Below, piece after piece: positions 7,929-16,973 of a stretch of 61,294 nucleotides of DNA (position 1 is its first letter; every line of letters begins with the position of its first letter). The DNA is from Gammaproteobacteria bacterium. Lineage in GTDB: Bacteria > Pseudomonadota > Gammaproteobacteria > Xanthomonadales > Wenzhouxiangellaceae. The stretch is from the NCBI GenBank assembly GCA_003567685.1, contig PWYW01000055.1:1-61294 (forward strand), given 5' to 3'. Both the position numbers and the translations under genes were made by a program. The notes under the pieces were generated by a model. It searched no databases. It was not told the DNA's origin and saw only the letters and a list, made by a program, of their open reading frames with translations.

Positions 7929-10900
7929 TCAGTTGCCGGACGGCACGTCAGTTTCGAAGCGGTCCCGAAACAGCTGATCAGGACGACTCAGGCCGACGCC
8001 GATAAGCACCGGATCATGGTCGGATGAGCGGAACGGATCGGGCTGGTAGAAATCAGCCGGCTTGGGCAGTGAGCTGGCCGGCAGCGTTTCCGGGTAGGCA
8101 AACGCCGGGATTTCATCGGCATTGATCGACCATTTCACGGCATCGACCACGCTGGCGTTCATCGACGGCGAGGCCAGCACGTGGTCAAGACTGCCGGACT
8201 GGCCCTGGAAGACGAAGCTGAACACCGCCGGATTGTCGTCGTTGAAGCGAATGGCCTGGTTGACGTAGCCAGCGTCGTAGAGCACCTGCATCGGGTCTTC
8301 CTGGGCATAGGCGTTGAAGTCACCCACGACCAGATGGCGGTCATTGCCGCTGTCGGTCGGGTCGCTGTTCAACCAGGCCAGCATCGACTGGGTGGACTCG
8401 GTGCGAAGCTGATTCCAGCAACTCTGACCATCGCCGAGGTCGGCATTGGCGCCCGAAGCATTGCTGCCGCAGTTCTTCGAACGGAAATGCACCACCGACA
8501 GGGTCAGGCGCTCGCCGTCCGGCGTTTCGAAGGTCTGGGCCAGCACCGGTCGCTGGTTGGAGGCGTTGAACGGCGGGTCAATATCCGTGTTGGAATCGAG
8601 CACCGCGAAGTTACCGACCGGCGTCACCGAACCGGTCCGGAAGATGATGGCGTTCTTGATCGCATCGGTGCCCTGGAAGCCGGTACCGATGAAGTCCCAA
8701 TCGCCGATCGGGTCCGTCTGGTTCAGTGCATCAACCAGGAAAGCCAGGGTCGAATCATCGTCGTCGTTCTCGATTTCGATCAGGCCCAGCAAGTCGGCGT
8801 TGAGCGCGGCGATCGCCGAAACCAGCTTGTCGCGCTGGCGTTCCAGTTCCGACGCGCTGCTGGCACCACGGCAGTTGAGGTTGTTCGGCCCGCAGCCCAC
8901 GCCACCGGTCTGGATCGTGGTGAACAGATTCTCGACGTTGTAGCTACCTACCCGAAGGTCACCTGCCAGCGCCGGCGGGCTTTCCAGGCGCGGTGACTCC
9001 GAGTCATCGAACTCGGCCGGCTGCAGGGCGAACAAGCGGTAGTTGCTGAAGCCAAAGCCCATCACGCCCTCGAATCCGGATTGCAGGCGATAACCGACGC
9101 GAATCGGGTTGCCGGCATTCAGCGGGCTGCCATCCAGCCCTGACTGGAACGGCTGGCGATAGGCGCCTTCCAGACCCTGGTCAATGATCAACCGGCTGCG
9201 ATCATTGAGATCCTGCAAGGCATTGGCCGGCGTGCCCGGCGCCACCACCTGGGTGGGCTGGAGCAATCGATCGGTGGCGACGGAGAACTCGGCAAAGCGG
9301 GCGGCATTGAAAACTTCCGTGACGGCCATGGCCTGGGCCAGGCGAACCCACATGCCTTCGACCGCTTCCAGCTCGGTCAGCTCGTCGACCGGAAAGGTCA
9401 GCTCGACCGGACTGACACGCTCAAGCTGATCCTGGGCACAGACGGCGATGTCGCTGATCTGGAACAGCTCGGTCTGGCCAAACTGCTCGCGCACCTGGCC
9501 ACGCACCCGCAGCTCATCACCAATGGCAACGGTCGGCACGTTGATGCTGGCTGAAGCCTGGGAGATAAACAAGCCTTCGGAGGTCATCGGGTCGTTGTCG
9601 ATCCGGTCATCGGGCTCCTGAAGGAAGAAGCCACCAATCTGGAAGCTGCCCGAATCCTGGAAGGTGCCGACGACGACGGCCTGGATTTCGACGGTCTGGC
9701 CGGCCAGAGGACTGCTACTGCCCGGACCCTGAACGGCATGAATGCGGGTGACCAGATCATCATTATTCGGGTCTTCGGTGCAGGCGATCGGCTCCGGACC
9801 CGGACCACCGCCATTTTCAAGATCAATCTCGAATGCGGAAATTCGCCAGGTACTGCAGCCGGCACTGCCCTCGAACTGGCCGCGGGCAGCGAAATAGCCG
9901 GTGCCTTCCAACTGGCGCAACTCGGTAAACGGACCGAACGTCAGCGGATTGTTATTGGCCGAAAAGTCACCGGGCACGACCGTTTGAAGGAGGATCCAGT
10001 TGGCCTCGCTCGGGTCACCCGTACCGGCGTAGTCTGCCGAGAACAGCAGGTCGAGATTGTCGCTACCGCCAAAACCTCGCTGGACATCCACGAATAGCCG
10101 TTCATCATCTTGCGCATCCAGGTCGAAGCCCGGCGAGATGAACCAGCTGTCGGCATTGGTGCAGCTTCCGCTGCCGATGAAGCCGGTAAAGCTCACGTTG
10201 TCGAACTGACCACTCCATTCCCAATTGGATGGACCGACAAGCGTCTGGGCGGTCCAACCCGCCTGATAGGGGTTGTCCGTCATGCTGAAAACGTAGGGAA
10301 TGGCTGGGCCGCCGGGGACACCATTCAGCGGGCTTCCACTAACGGTAATGTTGTCAAATCGGTTGTTGCCGCTGGCATTGGTAGCCCCATCCAGGGTAAT
10401 TCGGAAAACGACATCCGGGTTGTCATTGACTGCATCGATGCTGGACAAGTCATAGGTACGGACCTGGAAGCTGGCACCCAGGGCGCCGTTGTCGGAACCA
10501 AGGTCGGTGAACGTATTACCGCCGTCGGCCGACCAGGCGAACTGGCGCGAGCTGAAACCGGTTGCCGTGCCACGCTGCGCCCAGCTGACCTCGATGTCGG
10601 CGAAGTCAGACGTGTCGACCGCAAACAGGATTTGCATGCCGTTGTTGCTGATGCCGTCACAGCCCTGTGGTGATAGCGAGCCACCGCCATCCGTATCAAA
10701 GCCCGGCTGCGCGTTGAGCGTGGTGCCAGCAAAACTGGCAATACAGTTGTAAACACCGCTGGCATTGACCCCCTGGTCGAAATTGGCCAGCGTCAGGCTG
10801 CCGTTACCAATGTCGGCCTCCTGAGGAAAGGAATCGACCGTGAATCCAAACCCGCCACCCGGCAGGTCGTTGTTGTTTTGAGACCAGTAAGCAAGCGGCG

Positions 10901-10973
10901 TGGTGTCCGCACTTGCCAGCGGGGCGACGAACAGGCTGGCCAGCACGACCAGGATAAAGCGGTTGATCAACAC
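7929..10973 (-). CDS. Secreted ExeM/NucH-family endonuclease
   Basis: From the GTG at 10973 (AAGGA 7 nt upstream) the protein has 1014 residues and a clear signal peptide ending LASA-D. The first 400 residues hold two beta-rich modules with many Asn, Gly and Asp. An OB-fold of the type found in extracellular nucleases follows (about 405-560), then the endonuclease/exonuclease/phosphatase domain (about 665-990) with LRVGSYNVENLF, the metal-binding Glu in LIEIEND, VVGDFNAYAQ and the terminal SSDHDPV. ExeM/NucH relatives degrade extracellular DNA for nutrient recovery or biofilm remodelling. The C-terminus ends in QLFRDRFETDVPSGN, a tail shared with the beta-helix protein at 11988-13490. Frames starting upstream of 10973 lack a signal peptide at their own N-terminus. 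Confidence 0.9.
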   Translation of the reverse strand: MLINRFILVVLASLFVAPLASADTTPLAYWSQNNNDLPGGGFGFTVDSFPQEADIGNGSLTLANFDQGVNASGVYNCIASFAGTTLNAQPGFDTDGGGSLSPQGCDGISNNGMQILFAVDTSDFADIEVSWAQRGTATGFSSRQFAWSADGGNTFTDLGSDNGALGASFQVRTYDLSSIDAVNDNPDVVFRITLDGATNASGNNRFDNITVSGSPLNGVPGGPAIPYVFSMTDNPYQAGWTAQTLVGPSNWEWSGQFDNVSFTGFIGSGSCTNADSWFISPGFDLDAQDDERLFVDVQRGFGGSDNLDLLFSADYAGTGDPSEANWILLQTVVPGDFSANNNPLTFGPFTELRQLEGTGYFAARGQFEGSAGCSTWRISAFEIDLENGGGPGPEPIACTEDPNNDDLVTRIHAVQGPGSSSPLAGQTVEIQAVVVGTFQDSGSFQIGGFFLQEPDDRIDNDPMTSEGLFISQASASINVPTVAIGDELRVRGQVREQFGQTELFQISDIAVCAQDQLERVSPVELTFPVDELTELEAVEGMWVRLAQAMAVTEVFNAARFAEFSVATDRLLQPTQVVAPGTPANALQDLNDRSRLIIDQGLEGAYRQPFQSGLDGSPLNAGNPIRVGYRLQSGFEGVMGFGFSNYRLFALQPAEFDDSESPRLESPPALAGDLRVGSYNVENLFTTIQTGGVGCGPNNLNCRGASSASELERQRDKLVSAIAALNADLLGLIEIENDDDDSTLAFLVDALNQTDPIGDWDFIGTGFQGTDAIKNAIIFRTGSVTPVGNFAVLDSNTDIDPPFNASNQRPVLAQTFETPDGERLTLSVVHFRSKNCGSNASGANADLGDGQSCWNQLRTESTQSMLAWLNSDPTDSGNDRHLVVGDFNAYAQEDPMQVLYDAGYVNQAIRFNDDNPAVFSFVFQGQSGSLDHVLASPSMNASVVDAVKWSINADEIPAFAYPETLPASSLPKPADFYQPDPFRSSDHDPVLIGVGLSRPDQLFRDRFETDVPSGN

Positions 10974-11148
10974 GATGTTTCCTTGAATGAAGGTCAGGGG
11001 ATGCGATGGCAAGGCGCTAGCATCGGGGCGGCGGGTTTCAGGGGTATGAAACTCGCGTGACCAATCGACTGAAAACAAGTTCAGGATGGACAACAGCGCA
11101 GCCGCCTTGCGGTAATGTGGGCGGGGCATTTAATCAAAAGGACGGCCC

Positions 11149-11904
11149 ATGGGCAAGCTCAATCAGCTCGATCTCGCCACCGCCATCGACAAACCCGCCT
11201 ACAAACGATTACTCAAGAGCTGGCAACTGGATTTGCTGAGCCTGCAGCAATCGGTGCTGCGCGAAGGTGGCCGTATGATCATCAACGTCGAAGGCATGGA
11301 TGCCGCCGGCAAGGGCGGGGCCATTCGCCGACTGGTGGAAAAACTGGACCCGCGTTCCTACAAGGTGTACCGCATCGGCGCGCCGGCCGACTGGGAGCAG
11401 GCGCGCCATTATCTGTTTCGTTTCTGAACTCGAATCCCGGCGCCTGGCGAACTGGTGATATTCGACCGGTCCTGGTACGGGCGGGTTCTGGTCGAACGGG
11501 TAGAAGGCTTTGCCAGCGAGTCGGAGTGGCAGCGGGCCTATCGGGAAATCAACGACTTCGAGCGAATGCTCACCGACGACGGCGTGATCCTCAGGTCACT
11601 CTGGTTCCACGTCGACCCGGACGAGCAGCTGAAACGCTTCGAAGCCCGGCTGGCCAGCCCGTTCAAGGCCTGGAAAATGACCGATGAAGACTGGCGCAAT
11701 CGCTCGCGCTGGGACGACTACGTGGCGGCGGCTGAAGACATGTTCGACCACGCTCAACAATATGGCTCACCGTGGACGCTGATACCGGCCAACTGCAAGC
11801 GGCATGCACGACTGGCCGCCCTGCGAGTGGCCGTCGAGGCACTGGCCGACGAGGCCAAGCGCCGGCAGATAGCCACGCACCCGCTTACTTTGGCCAAATT
11901 CTGA
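11149..11904 (+). pseudogene. PPK2-family polyphosphate kinase, split by in-frame TGA
   Basis: One continuous frame of about 250 residues is interrupted by TGA at 11425-11427. The first part (92 residues) has Walker A GMDAAGKGGAIRRL and ends RHYLFRF; the second resumes TRIPAPGELVIFDRSWYGR, with the Walker B/lid region and VLVERVEGF. Family members have Trp after RF (RFW), so the stop is best explained as TGG to TGA. PPK2 enzymes move phosphate between polyphosphate and nucleoside mono- or diphosphates. The break separates Walker A from Walker B, so neither piece should be active alone. AAGGA lies 7 nt before the ATG, so the start site looks intact. A recent pseudogene, a base error or TGA readthrough remain possible. 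Length and organisation fit a single-domain PPK2. Confidence 0.85.
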
Positions 11905-11987
11905 AAACGCGGGATTGCTGCTGAACCCGGCTCAGCGTACCCGTCAGAGACCTGCCAGTGATCCAACCGATGCCGAGTCATGCATGA

Positions 11988-13490
11988 TCATGGTTGAGAC
12001 TCCAGGCGATCGGCGAATATCTGATCTTGCACGCTAGTGAAATTCGCGATGCAACCTTGATGCGTATCCATGATCAGGGTGACCTGGTTTGCGGTGCCCG
12101 AACAGCCACCGCTCCAGCCGGCAAACTGGGACCCACTGCCGGCAGTCGCCGTCAAGATGACCTCGGACCGTTCAATGTATTCGGCCGTGCAGTCACCGCT
12201 GGTCTGACCCTGCTCCACGTCACATTCGAGGACAGCGTTCGAGACCACGCCGGCCCCGCTGCCGATCCCCTGAACGACAAGAGCGAATCGGCGTGCTTCG
12301 TAAGCACCAACATCGACACTACTGCCTTGCGGCCTGGCGAAGCCCCGCTGATCTGTCGCCGGGGCATTGGCATCATTACCTGCATCGATCGCGGGACTGG
12401 ATGCCAGCAAGGCATGGGTCGGCGTCGGGCCGCCATAGTCATTGAGGGTCAAAAGCATGGGATCAATCGGATTGCCAGCACTGCCAACCTGATCGCTGTT
12501 TATGCCGTCGGTGAACCCACTGCTGCCCGTGTTGTTGCCGATCAGGTTGTGACCGTCACTGATGAAACTGCCTGACAAATCAACCGGGCCAAGGGTGTTG
12601 GAGTTACCCGCAACCAGCGTATTGACCAGCACCGGTGCCAGCGCATTATTGAAGAGCCCGCCGCCGCTGCTGCCGCCATTACAGGAATTGTTGGTGATGG
12701 TGCTGCTTTCGATCGTCAATGACGCGTTGCCACCAAAATTTTCCACACCGCCGGCGGAAAGATTGTCGGAGCAGCTGTTGCCAGTGACGGTACTGCTACG
12801 CAGCAGCATGACCGCTCCGTTGTAGTTGGCAATACCACCGGCAAAACGTCCGGTGTTATTGACAACGGTACTGTTGGCGATAGTCATGGTGCTGGAAGCG
12901 TCGTTATTGATGCCGCCACCGCCCTCATTCGGGGTCTGATTGTTCTTGACCAGACAATCATTGATTTCAACGACGGAACCTGAGCCAACACTGCGAACAC
13001 CGCCCCCGGCGAATGCGCGATTCCCGGTGATCACGCAGCGGTTGAGCGTGAGCTCGGCATCAGTGACCCGTATGCCACCGCCCATGCTTCCTCCGGCATT
13101 GCCGTTGCTGATGGTGATGTTCTCGATGGTGACCTGAGCGCCGGCGGAAATATCAAAAACCCTGGCAACCAGATTGCCGCTGACTTCATTGCCATTACCC
13201 ATGATGGTCATGGAGGTCAGAGCAGGCAGTGCTGAAGTCAAAACAATCGGGCTGACCGTGATCTCGATAACGTTCGAATCAGTGCCATCGCATTCATTGA
13301 CAACGGTGCCGTTATTAACCGCCTCAATGGCCTCCCGCAAGGTACACAGACCATCATCGGCCACAAGATCGCCAATACCATCGACCACGACGGTCGCATG
13401 GGCGTTTGTCGAGATACCGCTGCTCAAGCCAACCAGAAGAATGATGATGGCGCAACAGACCGCGTAAGGCATCGACTTTTCATGCTTCAT
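11988..13490 (-). CDS. Secreted CSLREA / right-handed beta-helix protein with choice-of-anchor-Q domain
   Basis: Starting at ATG 13490, the 500-residue protein has a signal peptide (hydrophobic about 8-26, ending AHA) and a CSLREA-type segment with DGLCTLREAIEAVN. Then come parallel beta-helix repeats rich in N, T and G (about 90-310; ITGNRAFAGGG, STVTGNSCSDN), and a choice-of-anchor-Q region with NDYGGPTPTHALL, SPAIDAGN and DQRGF...DVGAYE. A short beta-domain with paired Cys precedes the final QIFADRLESQP. Such proteins are exported adhesin- or polymer-binding-like proteins of unknown substrate. The tail resembles that of the nuclease at 7929-10973. An upstream in-frame ATG at 13589 would bury the signal peptide and is less likely. 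Confidence 0.85.
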   Translation of the reverse strand: MKHEKSMPYAVCCAIIILLVGLSSGISTNAHATVVVDGIGDLVADDGLCTLREAIEAVNNGTVVNECDGTDSNVIEITVSPIVLTSALPALTSMTIMGNGNEVSGNLVARVFDISAGAQVTIENITISNGNAGGSMGGGIRVTDAELTLNRCVITGNRAFAGGGVRSVGSGSVVEINDCLVKNNQTPNEGGGGINNDASSTMTIANSTVVNNTGRFAGGIANYNGAVMLLRSSTVTGNSCSDNLSAGGVENFGGNASLTIESSTITNNSCNGGSSGGGLFNNALAPVLVNTLVAGNSNTLGPVDLSGSFISDGHNLIGNNTGSSGFTDGINSDQVGSAGNPIDPMLLTLNDYGGPTPTHALLASSPAIDAGNDANAPATDQRGFARPQGSSVDVGAYEARRFALVVQGIGSGAGVVSNAVLECDVEQGQTSGDCTAEYIERSEVILTATAGSGSQFAGWSGGCSGTANQVTLIMDTHQGCIANFTSVQDQIFADRLESQP

Positions 13491-13596
13491 GCTGGACCCT
13501 GTCGAGGCATGGGTGTCAGAGGAGTATAACCCTCTGCCGCAGGGCACGATCTGGACTGCCCAGGGGAAGCCCTGGACAATGAAGCTCAAAAGCCTT

Positions 13597-14613
13597 CTAG
13601 TTTTGCATCTTCAGGCCTTCTTCCCACCGGAAACCAAGACCGCCTGCCTGCCAAACTCCTTCGCCCATCGGATTGGGGCCTTCGATTCTGACCCGTTGCG
13701 GGAGGCCGAAACGAGGCGCAAGGTTCTGCACCCCCTTGATGGTGCTGCGATGCATGATTCTCAAACCCTGCTGTTCAACTGGCATGTGGGCTTCTGGCGC
13801 AGCGCGATGGGCCACTGCCAGATTGTCGATGAAGACACAGTCGTTTTCGCGGTATTCATAGGCGATGGCGTAGCCGTTGGTCAGGCCGGCGTTCAAGATG
13901 GCGTTGTAATCCTGACAAAGCTTTTGCAGTTCATCGGCCTCCAGCAGCCGAAAGCCATCCTGGCCTGGCGGTTTCTCGATGACCGCTCCGGTCATGCCCA
14001 GATGGAGCCAGATGCATTTTTGCCCGGAAATGGGATGCTCATGCACCAGGGGGTGCACCACGCCCGACGCGGAATTCACTGATGACAAGCGACTCCAGCG
14101 CTCCTGGCAACGCTTTGACAGCGCCTCGTAGGCCAGCCCCTGATGGGCGAAGTGGGTGCCGCCGCCTTTTTCGGCCGGACGAACAATGTGATAACCGGAA
14201 TGGGAAAAGGTGGCGGGCAGGAAGCTGCCGTCGTTGTGCCATTGCGGCCCGACATCCGGGATACCGTGGCGTTCATCGTTGGAGAGCCGGAAGATGTGAC
14301 GGTTGCCGCCGGGTGTCTGCGGATGAACGCCGTGCGTGCTGTGCAGCTCACGGCCACCCCACAGGCAGCTGGCTCGCAGAAAATCATCAGCCTCCAGTTG
14401 GCTCTCGTTTTTGAATACAAGAAAACCGCGCCGGGCCATTTTCTCCTCCAGCGCCGTAACCACTTCGGGCGGAGGGAGCTTTCGCGACTTGAGATCGATT
14501 CCCGACACCTGCGCGCCGATCGGCTCGAGCGGGGTAACTTTCCCGCCAAATTCTTCAATGATCGCCGCGCGGGCTGAGGCGATGGGTTCGGTTTTTGATG
14601 CTCGTGAAGTCAA
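13597..14613 (-). CDS. TauD/TfdA-family Fe(II)/2-oxoglutarate dioxygenase
   Basis: I place the start at TTG 14613 because AAGGAGG lies 6 nt upstream; an ATG at 14643 would begin upstream of that ribosome-binding site. The resulting 338-residue protein has the family's iron ligands: H and D in WHNDGSF, and a distal His in the C-terminal third (AVAHRAAP or RIMHRSTIKG), which also holds the 2-oxoglutarate-binding Arg. TauD/TfdA enzymes hydroxylate sulfonates, phenoxyacetates, amino-acid derivatives and other small acids with O2 and 2-oxoglutarate. The substrate cannot be told from sequence, and no transporter or sulfur gene is adjacent. It is on the same strand as the beta-helix gene but 106 nt away. 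Confidence 0.85.
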   Translation of the reverse strand: MTSRASKTEPIASARAAIIEEFGGKVTPLEPIGAQVSGIDLKSRKLPPPEVVTALEEKMARRGFLVFKNESQLEADDFLRASCLWGGRELHSTHGVHPQTPGGNRHIFRLSNDERHGIPDVGPQWHNDGSFLPATFSHSGYHIVRPAEKGGGTHFAHQGLAYEALSKRCQERWSRLSSVNSASGVVHPLVHEHPISGQKCIWLHLGMTGAVIEKPPGQDGFRLLEADELQKLCQDYNAILNAGLTNGYAIAYEYRENDCVFIDNLAVAHRAAPEAHMPVEQQGLRIMHRSTIKGVQNLAPRFGLPQRVRIEGPNPMGEGVWQAGGLGFRWEEGLKMQN

Positions 14614-14756
14614 TGCGCACCTCCTTGTCTTGTAGTCAGACAAGCAAAACGCCCGTGTGTTTGAAACGATTGCCGATCAGCATCTCGTTCGATGAGCATC
14701 GTCCGGTGGTCTTGCGAGTTGGTGGGCAATCAAGCGAGCTGCCGGTTCCTGATCGG

Positions 14757-16103
14757 CTACAAAATGACCAGGTAAGCGACGCCGCGGCGACGGATCTCGA
14801 GGGCCAACTCCCGATCCTCATGGACCGGAAACTGTTCGCGAACGTCACCCAGGTTCCGAACCACCTGTCGATTGACCGCCACGATGACGTCGCCGGCGCG
14901 AAGGCCGGCTTCCCAGGCCGGCGTGTTGCGACGCACCTCTTCAATCAACGCGCCACGCGCCGTCGAGCGTTCGGGAATGCGCACCAAAACGACGCCGTCG
15001 AGCCGATCATTCAAACGACGACCCGCAATCCTCGCATCCAGATCCTCTTCAATATTGACACTCGACGAGTGCGCCCGACCCTCGCGCAGGTAATCGACCA
15101 TCACCTGCGAGCCGACGGTCAGCAGACCCTCGATATTGCGCAAGGCCTGGGCGTTGGCAACGGGGCGTTGGTCGACGCGGGTAATCACGTCGCCCGGCCG
15201 CAGTCCGGCCGCGTCAAGCGCCGAACCAGGCAGAACCTGCGTGACCACCACCCCGCCACGGCGCTCGATGCCCAGCGCCTCGCGAAGCTCCATCCCAATG
15301 TCCTGGACAGCGACGCCCAGGCTTCCCCGACGAACCTCGCCGAATTCAACCAGCTGGGCCATGACATGCCGCGCCGTCGACGCCGGCACCGCAAAGCCGA
15401 TGCCAACATTGCCCCCTGATGGCGTGAAAATCGCCGTATTGATCCCCACCAGGCGGCCAGCCAGGTCAATCAACGCACCACCGGAATTGCCGGGATTAAT
15501 GGACGCATCAGTCTGAATGAAATTCTGGTACTCCAGCCCCCGCAGGCCGGAACGACCCAAGGCCGAGACGATGCCCGAAGTGACGGTTTGTCCCAAGCCG
15601 AACGGGTTGCCAACCGCGACCACGAAATCACCGACCAGCAGGCGATCCGAATCGAACAGCGGCAATTCGGCCAGGTCATCGGCGCTGATGCGGACCACGG
15701 CCAGGTCTGTATCCCGATCGGCACCAACCAGCTCAGCGGCATACTCACGCCCATCCTGAAGAGTGACGGCAATGTCATCGGCCCCGTCGATGACATGGTT
15801 GTTGGTCAGGATCAGGCCGGCGTCAGCATCAACGATGACACCGGATCCGAGCGATTGCTGGATTCGTTCGCGGGGCACGCTCGGAACGTCGAAGAAACGG
15901 CGAAAAAACGGGTCGTCCATGAACGGGCTGGTCCGGACCTGCACGCGCGTTCGCGTGTGCACATTGACCACCGCAGGGGTGACGCGTTCCAGCACCGGGG
16001 CCAACGACGGCAGTGGCTGCCCGTCCACCTCGGCTGGCAAGGCAGCGAGGGCACCAGAGTCCAGCATGATCAGCGTCAGTACCACGATCCAGATTTTCTT
16101 CAC
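14757..16103 (-). CDS. Periplasmic Deg-type serine protease (DegQ/DegP-like)
   Basis: From GTG 16103 (GAGGA-like site just upstream) the 448-residue protein has a signal peptide, a trypsin-like domain with the triad His (LTNNHVIDGA), Asp (DRDTDLAVVRI) and Ser (NPGNSGGALI), and two PDZ domains (about 255-350 and 365-445). Length and two-PDZ layout match DegQ/DegP/MucD, envelope quality-control proteases that form cage-like oligomers. The frame reaches upstream to 16175, but that start puts 24 charged residues before the signal peptide. It is divergent from the HNH nuclease gene, with 243 nt between the two starts. Confidence 0.92.
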   Translation of the reverse strand: MKKIWIVVLTLIMLDSGALAALPAEVDGQPLPSLAPVLERVTPAVVNVHTRTRVQVRTSPFMDDPFFRRFFDVPSVPRERIQQSLGSGVIVDADAGLILTNNHVIDGADDIAVTLQDGREYAAELVGADRDTDLAVVRISADDLAELPLFDSDRLLVGDFVVAVGNPFGLGQTVTSGIVSALGRSGLRGLEYQNFIQTDASINPGNSGGALIDLAGRLVGINTAIFTPSGGNVGIGFAVPASTARHVMAQLVEFGEVRRGSLGVAVQDIGMELREALGIERRGGVVVTQVLPGSALDAAGLRPGDVITRVDQRPVANAQALRNIEGLLTVGSQVMVDYLREGRAHSSSVNIEEDLDARIAGRRLNDRLDGVVLVRIPERSTARGALIEEVRRNTPAWEAGLRAGDVIVAVNRQVVRNLGDVREQFPVHEDRELALEIRRRGVAYLVIL

Positions 16104-16346
16104 CTTGTCATCCTCATTTCGCAGACAAACGTCAAAATAAATGGTTGAACGCAGTTGTGACCATTTCAAGGTCAAGGTGTTTCCGGGTGGTTCCCTGAAT
16201 CGTTACGCGAGGGCCGCGCCCGGGCAAAAAGGTTCCAAGATTCCCTCCACGGGGGCTTGCAATTGACCAACGATAATGGTGATATACAGCGAGCAAACGG
16301 AAGGCCTCCCCAATATGTTGGGCGCCAGGCGCCCCAGGAGCACCAG

Positions 16347-16973
16347 ATGTTGAGCCTAGACCAACAGGTTCTGCGTACCGACGTAACCGGCATGCCCTTG
16401 GAGTGGATCAGCCACCAGGATGCCGTCAAATTGATTGTTCTCGACCAGGTGAGTTATGCCCTGGGCCGGGTGCTTTACCAGTTACGCGGCGGTATCAGCG
16501 CGACCTCGGGCAGACGTACGGTCATTCCGGTCAACGCCATCATCGCCACCCATGGCAGCCATCCGAACGCCCATCAATTCTACGATCGATACACACCGCC
16601 CCTTTCAAACCGCGCGCTGTTTCGACGGGATGAAAACCTCTGCCTTTACTGCGGCGGCCACTTTCATCACAGCGACCTGTCCCGCGACCACGTCAAACCC
16701 ATCTCGCAAGGCGGTGAGGATCATTGGGAAAACGTTGTCACCTCGTGCAAGCGCTGCAACAATCACAAAGGGGCCCGAACCCCCGAACAGGCAGGCATGC
16801 AACTGCTGGCCATTCCCTTCGCCCCCACGCACGCTGAATATGTGTACCTTCAGGGTCGCCGGATTCTGGCCGACCAGATGGAATTTCTGCTGGCCCATTT
16901 TCCGCGCCACTCGACCCTGCGCCAGCGCCTGGATCGCCGCCGCACCAAGGAACTGCACAAACACCTTTCATGA
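16347..16973 (+). CDS. HNH endonuclease family protein
   Basis: The ATG at 16347 follows AGGAG by 6 nt, giving 208 residues. The HNH core is complete: zinc-binding C-x2-C in LCLYCGGHFH, the catalytic region LSRDHVKPISQGG, the central N of WENVVTSC, and a second C-x2-C with the last H in CKRCNNHKG. This is the McrA/5-methylcytosine-nuclease-like type with a short N-terminal DUF-like part and a basic C-terminal tail. Such stand-alone proteins are common in Gammaproteobacteria and usually lack a known role. The stop overlaps the ATG of the next gene by 4 nt, so the two are probably translated together. Upstream bases 16257-16346 could carry its promoter, but I could not assign boxes with normal spacing. 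Confidence 0.85.
   Translation: MLSLDQQVLRTDVTGMPLEWISHQDAVKLIVLDQVSYALGRVLYQLRGGISATSGRRTVIPVNAIIATHGSHPNAHQFYDRYTPPLSNRALFRRDENLCLYCGGHFHHSDLSRDHVKPISQGGEDHWENVVTSCKRCNNHKGARTPEQAGMQLLAIPFAPTHAEYVYLQGRRILADQMEFLLAHFPRHSTLRQRLDRRRTKELHKHLS

Noticed and set aside
13555-13575. CCAGGG-GAAG-CCCTGG hairpin downstream of the dioxygenase gene
   Set aside because: Short stem, no T run on the minus strand; not convincing as a terminator.
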